Virus record (IMG/VR): IMGVR_UViG_3300026292_000014
Span: 1-35,383 of that record
Direction: 5' to 3' (one strand)
From: a virus
Length of the DNA: 35,383 nucleotides
Below, in pieces: positions 30,010-35,383 of the stretch. Position 1 is the stretch's first letter. The number at the start of each line of letters is the position of its first letter. The position numbers and the translations under genes are program-made. Under the pieces are notes generated by a model that worked only from the letters and a program-made list of their open reading frames with translations, was not told the origin of the DNA and did not search any database.

Positions 30010-30218
30010 TACGCAATCTCCTTTCCAGATTTTTTCTCTTTGTGCTTATTAAAGAAATGCATATCTGCATCCTGATCCTTATTATGATTTTCCATAGCAT
30101 TAACGATTGCGTTATGGATCGAATGACTGTCCAAAGGCATGATATTCCTTTCAGTCATTACATTAAAAAGGGCAGTCCTTATTACTAACTGCATCTTTAG
30201 ATTAAATTTATTATTCAA
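30009..30218 (-). CDS. Small basic protein at head of the recombination operon
   Basis: I favour TTG at 30218, with AAGGAG 8 bases upstream; a GTG at 30227 is too near the SD and an ATG at 30194 is also possible. The 69-residue product reads MNNKFNLKMQLVIRTALFNV, then TERNIMPLDSHSIHNAIVNA and ends HFFNKHKEKKSGKEIA. It is helical and basic. First gene of the leftward recombination operon, with its stop overlapping the Sak3 ATG. Function unknown. Confidence 0.55.
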   Translation of the reverse strand: MNNKFNLKMQLVIRTALFNVMTERNIMPLDSHSIHNAIVNAMENHNKDQDADMHFFNKHKEKKSGKEIA

Positions 30219-30235
30219 CTTTCTCACTCCTTATA

Positions 30236-30278
30236 CTTGATGTCTCTTGCATATATATTATTTGTATCTTATATACAA
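30236..30278 (+). promoter_or_regulatory. Rightward box E with TTGTAT-N5-ATACAA operator
   Basis: Plus strand CTTGATGTCTCTTGCATATA then TATTATTTGTATCTTATATA. CTTG-TGTCT to TGTAT is 27 bases, as in boxes A, C and D. A perfect inverted repeat TTGTAT-CTTAT-ATACAA is at 30262-30278, 32 bases before the HTH gene. The same 90-base region must carry the leftward promoter of the recombination operon. It has the look of an early switch. Confidence 0.6.
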
Positions 30279-30310
30279 CCCTAACAGCAAAAAAAATTAA
30301 AGGAGATATT

Positions 30311-30508
30311 ATGCTTAATGCTGGAATGATGTACAATTTAAGGTATGTGCGAAACGCCATACAGGATAGGCAAGCATCGAAGGTATGTGATGCCACGGGA
30401 TTATCCCGACATACTTTCTATCGCGTCCGTGACAACACGGGGAACGTCAGTTATGATACTGTAAAGGCTTTATCAGATTATTTGATGCAAGCGGATACTG
30501 GTGAATAG
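30311..30508 (+). CDS. Small HTH (Cro/CI-like) regulator
   Basis: The 65-residue protein is nearly only DNA-binding domain: MYNLRYVRNAIQDRQASKVC, then DATGLSRHTFYRVRDNTGNV and SYDTVKALSDYLMQAD. The DATGLSRHTFYRV helix-turn-helix is of the XRE/Cro type. SD AAAGGAG is 5 bases before the ATG. It is the first gene of the rightward replication operon, next to a divergent operator, so self-regulation and control of the boxes is likely. Confidence 0.75.
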   Translation: MLNAGMMYNLRYVRNAIQDRQASKVCDATGLSRHTFYRVRDNTGNVSYDTVKALSDYLMQADTGE

Positions 30509-30513
30509 TAAAA

Positions 30514-30533
30514 CCCCCAGCGTGAACTGGGGG
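30514..30533 (+). other. Seven-base-pair hairpin after the HTH gene
   Basis: CCCCCAG-CGTGAA-CTGGGGG is a perfect stem five bases after the HTH stop codon. No T-run follows, so it is probably an mRNA processing or stability element or a weak attenuator before the replication gene. Confidence 0.6.
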
Positions 30534-30576
30534 CTTGAGAGATAAAAGAATTGAGAACAATGTAAGGAGTATTCTC

Positions 30577-31272
30577 ATGTCCCATTATATGACAGCTTTA
30601 GCCATGAAACAACAGGGATTAAAGCCAGCCACTAAAATTGTTTTATATTGGCTTGCAGATCATCACAATGGCGAAACGAATAAATGCTTCCCCAGCCTGA
30701 CTAGATTGGCTGAGTGTTGCGAAATGGATAAGACTACAGTTATCCGACACATAGATTTTTTGATGGTCCACGGCTACGTCAGGAAGAAAAAGGAAGTAAG
30801 AAAAGACGGGGGCTATACCTCAAATTCTTACATTTTAAATTTAGCTGAACCCAAGTCGCAAAATACAACTAGCCCTAGTGGTAAAATGCAACCACCCCTA
30901 GTTGCAAAACACGACACTAACCAAGGAAGTAGTAACCTTGGAAGTAATGAAGTAGTATTTGTAAGATCGATTGATGAAGTTATAGATTTTTTCAAAGAGT
31001 TCTGGAGCCTCTATCCTAGAAAGATAGGCAAGGCCCAAGCTGAAAAAGTTTTTGCTAAAGCACTGACAAAAATAGAGGGTGGTGAACTAATCCAAAAAGT
31101 AGAATTGTTTTCTGAGGTATGCAAAGGTAAGGATCAAAAGTTTATTCCACACGCTGCCACATGGCTAAACCAAGAACGATGGAATGATGAGATCGAAGTG
31201 CCAAAAGAAAACTTGCAACATCAGGTTTTAAATGATTTGATCAAAGACAGGGAAGGAATGAGAAATGTCTAG
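30577..31272 (+). CDS. Replication-initiator-like protein with winged helix
   Basis: Start at ATG 30577, with AAGGAG upstream; the longer frame from 30535 overlaps the hairpin. The 231-residue product has TKIVLYWLADHHNGETNKCF, SLTRLAECCEMDKTTVIRHI and FLMVHGYVRKKKEVRKDGGY, a helix-turn-helix as in phage replication proteins O or DnaD-like. It is followed by a C-terminal FWSLYPRKIGKAQAEKVFAK and FIPHAATWLNQERWNDEIE, a block frequent in such proteins. It should recruit host replication machinery to the origin. No helicase gene is visible. Confidence 0.72.
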   Translation: MSHYMTALAMKQQGLKPATKIVLYWLADHHNGETNKCFPSLTRLAECCEMDKTTVIRHIDFLMVHGYVRKKKEVRKDGGYTSNSYILNLAEPKSQNTTSPSGKMQPPLVAKHDTNQGSSNLGSNEVVFVRSIDEVIDFFKEFWSLYPRKIGKAQAEKVFAKALTKIEGGELIQKVELFSEVCKGKDQKFIPHAATWLNQERWNDEIEVPKENLQHQVLNDLIKDREGMRNV

Positions 31273-31732
31273 GAATGAAGAACTAAAGCAATTGATGCTA
31301 AAGATGTTGGGGCGTTTAAATGCTCCACGGGCTGTCTCAGGCAACCCAGAAGCGATGAAAGAGGAAGCTGAGTACCTTTGTGGTGCGATAATTAAACTAG
31401 CACCCACACGCGGCTACGTTGATTGGTGGGAAGATTTTAGTGACGCGGTATTTGATAACTTGGAGACAAGAAGCTGGCCCACTAAAAAAGATTTAAGCAC
31501 AGCGGCTAAAAAGATTGCACCTAAACGTCCAGAGTTCAAAGATCTTACAGGTGACAAAAGCTACCAGCCAGATCCACTTAAAATAAACGCGGCTAGGATT
31601 AAAGCTGGACAACCAGTGTGTCAAAGTTATATCGTCGGATCACAATCTGATCTCCTTTTGCGAAAGGGGCTGGTCGATGAATACGATCTTGATCCATATC
31701 GTGAGGCCATGCTGCATAGAAATGATGGTTAG
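31265..31732 (+). CDS. Replication-operon partner protein
   Basis: The 155-residue protein overlaps the initiator gene by eight bases. It has NEELKQLMLKMLGRLNAPRA, GYVDWWEDFSDAVFDNLETR, SWPTKKDLSTAAKKIAPKRP and ends LDPYREAMLHRNDG. It is mostly helical with a conserved-looking RxWPTxxDL block of the type found with phage replication proteins. Location suggests a helicase-loader-like or accessory role, but no ATP-binding motif is present. Confidence 0.6.
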   Translation: MSRNEELKQLMLKMLGRLNAPRAVSGNPEAMKEEAEYLCGAIIKLAPTRGYVDWWEDFSDAVFDNLETRSWPTKKDLSTAAKKIAPKRPEFKDLTGDKSYQPDPLKINAARIKAGQPVCQSYIVGSQSDLLLRKGLVDEYDLDPYREAMLHRNDG

Positions 31733-31747
31733 ATTGTGATACTGTTT

Positions 31748-31775
31748 GACAGGGTAGTGTGTCTACCTCCCTGTC
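31748..31775 (+). other. Hairpin in the replication-terminase gap
   Basis: GACAGG-GTAG-TGTGT-CTAC-CTC-CCTGTC: two stacked stems with a short bulge, 15 bases after the previous stop. It is followed 18 bases later by a full terminator, so the 163-base gap 31733-31895 holds tandem structures. Confidence 0.6.
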
Positions 31776-31793
31776 ACATTGCTCAACAACTTG

Positions 31794-31837
31794 CCCCTCT
31801 AGCGTTCCTTTCTCATTCCAGCTAGGGGGGTTTTTTT
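31794..31837 (+). terminator. Rho-independent terminator
   Basis: CCCCTCTAGC (31794-31803) pairs with GCTAGGGGGG (31821-31830), ten pairs including one G-T, loop 17 bases, followed by seven T (31831-31837). This should end the early rightward transcript before the terminase genes. The loop includes TTCCTTTCTC, the complement of the leftward ribosome-site sequence. Confidence 0.85.
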
Positions 31838-31895
31838 ATTGTGGTGATTAGTATATATTCTACTACATATAGACGCACCCACAACGGACGGTACT
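31838..31895 (+). promoter_or_regulatory. AT-rich leader before terS, possible late promoter
   Basis: The stretch contains TATATATT and ACATATAGACG after the terminator and leads to the ATG at 31896. A promoter here is expected because the terminator separates the units, but I cannot fix clear -35/-10 elements. SD-like GGACGG is 4-9 bases before the ATG. Confidence 0.35.
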
Positions 31896-32213
31896 ATGAG
31901 AACAGAAAAAGAACAAAGCACTAAAATAGTGAAAAATAGTGGAAAACCACCAGCGGCTGGTAAGGGCAGACCAAAGGGGGCCACTAACAAAAATAGTAGA
32001 TTGTTAAAGGATGCAATTCTAGAGGCAGCTACAAGGGCGGGCGATAAGTTTGGTAAAGAAGGATTAGTATCTTATCTTGAAGAGCAAGCCAAAGAAAACC
32101 CCAGCGCATATTTAAGTTTAATGGGTAAGGTTTTACCACTTCAGGTCAAAGCAGATCTAGAGGGTGAGCTACAGCACGTGGTGAGGGTCCAATGGCGAAA
32201 GACCAAGAAATAG
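31896..32213 (+). CDS. Terminase small subunit-like
   Basis: The 105-residue protein has a basic start, AGKGRPKGATNKNSRLLKDA, then ILEAATRAGDKFGKEGLVSY, LEEQAKENPSAYLSLMGKVL and PLQVKADLEG. The GRPKGxxNK opening and the PxxYLxLxGKxLPLQV close are typical for small terminase-type proteins that sit directly before terL. The large subunit overlaps by 22 bases. It should recognise packaging sites. Confidence 0.72.
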   Translation: MRTEKEQSTKIVKNSGKPPAAGKGRPKGATNKNSRLLKDAILEAATRAGDKFGKEGLVSYLEEQAKENPSAYLSLMGKVLPLQVKADLEGELQHVVRVQWRKTKK

Positions 32214-33478
32214 TCTACCACGACATCGAACTGGATTATGAACCCCGTAAGCTAATGGATGCATTCCATGATCGAACTGAAAGGTTTGCAATCATCGTGG
32301 CGCATAGACGGTTCGGTAAGACTGTGGCTGTGATCAATGATCTAATCAAAGAATGTTTAGAGCTTGATCGTGAGAACGTCAGGGTCGGATACATAGCTCC
32401 ATATTTAAGCCAAGCCAAAGCTGTAGCTTGGGACTACGTGCTTCAATACACGCGGGACATTCCAAACATCAAAATAAATCACAGCGAATTAAGAATAGAT
32501 TTTGATAACGGTTCACGATTTAGATTGTTCGGAGGCGATAACTATAATGCAATTCGTGGTCTGTACTTTGATTATGTTTGCATCGATGAGTACGCTGACT
32601 TTCCAGCATCGGCTTATCCTAATGTTATCAGACCAGCCACAGTAGATCGTAAGGGTAAGATCTGCATCATCGGAACGCCAAAGGGTAAGAATGAGTTCTG
32701 GGAAATGTGGCAACACGCCAAGTCAGATCCAACGTGGTTCAGCGCAATGTTCAAAGCATCCGAAACAAATATCTTGGACCCCGAAGAATTAGCCGACGCA
32801 AAAGAAACAATGGGTGAGAACAGATACCTTCAGGAATTTGAGTGTTCCTTCGAAGCAGCTATTGAGGGAGCTTATTACGGGGTTGAAATGAAACAGGCAA
32901 CGGATGACGGTAGAATAACCAGTGTTCCATACGATCCAAGTATGTCAGTGATAACAAGTTGGGATTTAGGAATTTCCGATAGTACAGCGATATGGTTTTG
33001 CCAGTTTCACGGGGCTGGGGAAGTACGTGTGATTGATTACTATGAAAACAGTGGAGTAGGTTTAGATCATTATGCAAAGATCTTAGCTGACAAAGATTAT
33101 TACTATGAACAGCACATTCTACCGCACGACGCCAGAGTAAGAGAATTAGGTACAGGTAAAAGCCGACTTGAAACACTTGATGCGCTAGGAATTAAAAACG
33201 TGACAATAGCTCCAAAGTTGCAAATTGAGGATGGCATTCAAGCAGCTAGATCCATGTTGGCGCGATGTTGGTTTGATGAAAAAAATTGCGGGCGTGGCAT
33301 TGAAACTCTAAGGCAATACAGGCGGGACTTCGATGAAAAAAATAAATCGTGGAGAGCTAGACCGTTGCATGATTGGACTTCACATGGTGCTGATAGCTGG
33401 CGTTACATGGCTATCGGGTACAATCCACTCCCAGAATATAGAGAGCCGTTAAGAAGGAATTTGCGCGGCATAGCTTAG
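32192..33478 (+). CDS. terL: Terminase large subunit
   Basis: The 428-residue protein has Walker A-like AHRRFGKT at 37-44, Walker B DYVCIDE at 127-133, motif III IIGTPKGKNEF at 159-169, and the nuclease site SWD258LG, PHD313AR and AD401SWRY. This is the two-domain packaging motor: ATPase that pumps DNA through the portal and nuclease that makes the cuts. It is shorter than many (usual 450-600). It overlaps terS by 22 bases. Family type is not assigned to headful or cos by sequence alone. Confidence 0.9.
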   Translation: MAKDQEIVYHDIELDYEPRKLMDAFHDRTERFAIIVAHRRFGKTVAVINDLIKECLELDRENVRVGYIAPYLSQAKAVAWDYVLQYTRDIPNIKINHSELRIDFDNGSRFRLFGGDNYNAIRGLYFDYVCIDEYADFPASAYPNVIRPATVDRKGKICIIGTPKGKNEFWEMWQHAKSDPTWFSAMFKASETNILDPEELADAKETMGENRYLQEFECSFEAAIEGAYYGVEMKQATDDGRITSVPYDPSMSVITSWDLGISDSTAIWFCQFHGAGEVRVIDYYENSGVGLDHYAKILADKDYYYEQHILPHDARVRELGTGKSRLETLDALGIKNVTIAPKLQIEDGIQAARSMLARCWFDEKNCGRGIETLRQYRRDFDEKNKSWRARPLHDWTSHGADSWRYMAIGYNPLPEYREPLRRNLRGIA

Positions 33479-33515
33479 TGTGTTAAGCTGACATCAAAAA
33501 GAAAAGGAGTTAACA

Positions 33516-33560
33516 ATGCATTACGGTAAAGGTAAGAAAAAGGGCGGGAAGAAAAAGTAA
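33516..33560 (+). CDS. 14-residue Lys/Gly-rich micro-protein
   Basis: An ATG at 33516 with AAAAGGAG 6 bases upstream encodes MHYGKGKKKGGKKK and stops at TAA 33558-33560, whose last A begins the ATG of the next gene (TAATG). The SD is among the best in the window and belongs to this start only. Tiny Lys/Gly-rich frames at this place are familiar from marine phages. It may be a real basic peptide or a leader that couples translation of the next gene. Confidence 0.5.
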   Translation: MHYGKGKKKGGKKK

Positions 33561-34150
33561 TGGCCTCTTACATCAAAGACGGTCAAGTCGTCAAAATGAC
33601 TGAAGAAGAAGAAGCTGACTTTAACGAACGATTTAATCGTGGCCGTAATGTTGGAGCGCAAGCACAGCCAGTAGCCAGAAGCGGGGGCGGTGGTAAAGGT
33701 GGGCGTCCTGATATTAATCCCAATACAAATGAGGGGGCTGAAGCTTTGGCAATGGCTCAATCACAATTTAATAATGACGGTAGTTATGGGTACTACAACA
33801 ACGAAGGTCGTTATGTTGGTTTTCTTGAAGATGCTTTTAATGGTGGTGGTATGAATACAACCGACACCTTCTTTGCTGGCGGGCCACTATCAAATGTTCT
33901 AAACGTTGCTAAAGTTCGTCCTATGGGTATGGCTAGGGAAACAAATGAACAAGGTCAGTTTATAGTAGATCGTGCTAATATCGGCTATCGTGATGCTACA
34001 GATATGAGTGATGGCGGTGGTCCACAATTCTCTGGCGGTCCTAAGATGGGTGGTGGTACTGTCAGTGCTATGGCTAACCTTATTGATTTCTTAGGTGGTG
34101 TCGATCAAGGTGAGCGCAAGCGATATAAGCGTGTGGGTCTAATGAAGTAA
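33560..34150 (+). CDS. Conserved virion-region protein
   Basis: The 196-residue protein begins ASYIKDGQVVKMTEEEEADF and carries a Gly-rich linker, then YGYYNNEGRYVGFLEDAFNG, GGPLSNVLNVAKVRPMG and a Gly/Met tail with SGGPKMGGGTVSAMANLIDF. It starts by one-base overlap with the micro-protein stop and its own TAA overlaps the next ATG. No family is recognised. Placement after terL in the late block suggests a structural or packaging-linked part. Confidence 0.6.
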   Translation: MASYIKDGQVVKMTEEEEADFNERFNRGRNVGAQAQPVARSGGGGKGGRPDINPNTNEGAEALAMAQSQFNNDGSYGYYNNEGRYVGFLEDAFNGGGMNTTDTFFAGGPLSNVLNVAKVRPMGMARETNEQGQFIVDRANIGYRDATDMSDGGGPQFSGGPKMGGGTVSAMANLIDFLGGVDQGERKRYKRVGLMK

Positions 34151-34431
34151 TGGCAAGAACTAGGGCTGAAAAAATTGCGGCTGCAAAAAAGCGGCACGGA
34201 TTTAAAAAGATTAATACTCCAAGAAGGGGTGGCCCTAAAAAGTTCGAAGTGTTAGCAGTCGAAGGTAACACAGTCAAAAAGGTTAATTTCGGTGATCCAA
34301 ACATGAGCATCAAAAAGGACCAGCCCAAGGCTAAAAAAGCTTATTGTGCTAGGAGCGGTGGCATAAAAGGAAAGAACAGCAAGCTCTCAGCAAACTACTG
34401 GTCACGTAAAGCATGGAATTGTAGAGCATGA
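34150..34431 (+). CDS. Small basic conserved phage protein
   Basis: The 93-residue protein has ARTRAEKIAAAKKRHGFKKI, KKFEVLAVEGNTVKKVNFGD, PNMSIKKDQPKAKKAYCARS and SANYWSRKAWNCRA. The block FGDPNMxIKKDxPxxKKxYxAR with terminal YWSRKxW is familiar from many phage small proteins near terminase and portal genes, usually unnamed. Very basic, with two cysteines. DNA or capsid contact is possible. Its TGA overlaps the next ATG. Confidence 0.65.
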   Translation: MARTRAEKIAAAKKRHGFKKINTPRRGGPKKFEVLAVEGNTVKKVNFGDPNMSIKKDQPKAKKAYCARSGGIKGKNSKLSANYWSRKAWNCRA

Positions 34432-35383
34432 ACTTCTTAGAATTTTTAACATTGCCAGCCAGAGAACGTCGGGAAGAACTGGGTAACTTTGCTGGCAGTA
34501 TGTTTGAAACAGTTTTTGGAACCCCAGAAGAACGTGAAGCGACTAGACAAAAACTCAGGCAACCCCCTTCAGGTGGCTATACTGATATTTACCAAAATAG
34601 TTTCTTAGCAAGAAATAGAAATCAAACTCCATTTTCTGTGCAATTTTTAAAAGACTACGGTGACTTTATGCCAGTAATTGGTGACTTTGCTGGTGTGGCT
34701 GACGTTGCTCAAGAGCTTACAAGTGAAGAACCCAACTATCCATTAGCTGGTGCGTTGGGTTTAGCTACAGCGGTTGGTGCTGTGCCGTATGCTGGTGACT
34801 TGGCTGCAAGAGGAATTTCTTCAGGTGCTAGATCACTGTTTGATGTTGCTAGTCGTATTGAGGTAGATCCCAGCACAGTAGGAATGAACTTAGGTAATGT
34901 TAGGATAAAACCAAAAACAGAAACCCGTGAGGGTGAAAAGATATTCCAAGCATTACAAGGTCAGCCTACAGCCCCAGAATTTATGGGAAGTGAACCATTA
35001 GCTCCAATGTCCAACGTGACTAATGTTAAAAGTCAAAAAAACATAGCTTTGCAAAACCATGAAAGCATAATTAGGGGTACAGGTGAGTTAAAAAAACCAA
35101 CGCAAATAGATATTGATCAGCTTGAAGGGTCAACACTCTTAGCAATTGTTGGTGACAATACGGGACGCCATAATGTTTTGTCGGTAGGCGGTGAGGTTTT
35201 CGATACCCCAGTAGAAAGCCTAGCTGGTTTTCAATACATCGATGTGGACAATCCATTGCACGGTTATGCTGGGGCTAGACCAGCCACAAGTGCAAAGCTA
35301 AATGAAGCACAAAAGATAGCAGAAGCTGGTGGAGATCCTGTCTATATTTCGTTTCTGATGGGTGAAAAGTCTGGTGATTTTGC
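34428..35383 (+). CDS. Large virion-associated protein, N-terminal part (truncated at right edge)
   Basis: ATG at 34428 overlaps the previous stop (ATGA), and the frame is open for 318 codons to the window edge. It starts NFLEFLTLPARERREELGNF, has a hydrophobic Ala/Gly part (LAGALGLATAVGAVPYAGDL), then VTNVKSQKNIALQNHESIIR and HGYAGARPATSAKLNEAQKI, and ends VYISFLMGEKSGDFA. That last block is one I associate with the middle of large phage polyvalent/virion proteins, whose following block resembles the frame at 1-657. The two edge frames are thus probably parts of one gene; a direct join of window ends would put them out of frame, so some bases are missing. Confidence 0.65.
   Translation, partial: MNFLEFLTLPARERREELGNFAGSMFETVFGTPEEREATRQKLRQPPSGGYTDIYQNSFLARNRNQTPFSVQFLKDYGDFMPVIGDFAGVADVAQELTSEEPNYPLAGALGLATAVGAVPYAGDLAARGISSGARSLFDVASRIEVDPSTVGMNLGNVRIKPKTETREGEKIFQALQGQPTAPEFMGSEPLAPMSNVTNVKSQKNIALQNHESIIRGTGELKKPTQIDIDQLEGSTLLAIVGDNTGRHNVLSVGGEVFDTPVESLAGFQYIDVDNPLHGYAGARPATSAKLNEAQKIAEAGGDPVYISFLMGEKSGDF

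Noticed and set aside
31799-31990. Minus-strand 63-residue frame over the terminator and terS start
   Set aside because: It runs through the terminator stem and antisense to terS; the seeming SD is the complement of the terminator loop.
33004-33020. Half parS-like GTTTCACGG inside terL
   Set aside because: Only one arm is present and it is within coding sequence; no palindrome.
1-35383. CRISPR array, tRNA genes, insertion sequences, integrase and attachment sites
   Set aside because: Read through for them; no spaced direct repeats, cloverleaf, transposase or integrase motif was recognised. Subtle tRNAs would need a dedicated search.
1-35383. Terminal direct repeat between window ends
   Set aside because: The first and last tens of bases show no overlap, so circularity is argued from gene content only.

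Overview
This 35.4 kb window is a nearly complete genome of a small tailed phage with podovirus-type (short-tail) structural genes. It has a terminase pair, a P22/SU10-style portal, a scaffold, a major capsid protein that looks like the SU10/DUF5309 family, a SU10-type head-tail adaptor, a tail nozzle, DNA-ejection-type proteins, several tail-fibre-like proteins and a lysis cassette. AT-rich composition, glycine-rich and S74-chaperone fibres, a gene-transfer-agent-type 3-TM holin and several small conserved genes point to a virus of marine bacteria. An alphaproteobacterial host is a reasonable guess but is not proven. No integrase, DNA polymerase, helicase, RNA polymerase or tRNA gene was recognised, so the phage probably borrows the host replisome and transcription machinery.

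Layout. Positions 1-21552 are one rightward late block: end of a large virion protein, adaptor, fibre cluster, nozzle, ejection proteins (one with a lysozyme domain), portal, scaffold, capsid, small membrane and coiled-coil proteins, an EF-hand membrane protein, holin and M15 endolysin. Positions 21553-21662 are a convergent junction that holds a perfect 16-bp chromosomal-type parS palindrome. Positions 21663-30218 are a leftward block of small early or accessory genes, then a recombination set (HNH protein, PD-(D/E)XK-like protein, DUF1367/NinB-like protein, SSB, Sak3-type annealing protein). A single rusA gene reads the other way inside it. Positions 30219-30310 are a divergent switch. Positions 30311-31732 are a short rightward operon with a small HTH regulator, a replication-initiator-like protein and a partner. 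After tandem hairpins and a strong terminator (31748-31837) come terS, terL and virion genes that run off the right edge.

The two window ends carry what look like the two parts of one gene: the N-terminal part is at 34428-35383 and the C-terminal part at 1-657. The genome is therefore probably circular or circularly permuted, with a small piece missing between the ends.

Main points for a second look: (1) the perfect parS site directly abutting the stop codon of a small HTH-like gene, with no parA/parB in the window; (2) five copies of one promoter/operator box at fixed spacing, four in the leftward block and one driving the HTH regulator, with co-varying dyad arms; (3) a family of intercistronic hairpins, two with C(UNCG)G tetraloops, abutting identical Shine-Dalgarno sequences between accessory genes; (4) a virion lysozyme whose two halves appear in swapped order; (5) several tiny genes and an apparent AUC start codon that ordinary gene calling would miss.
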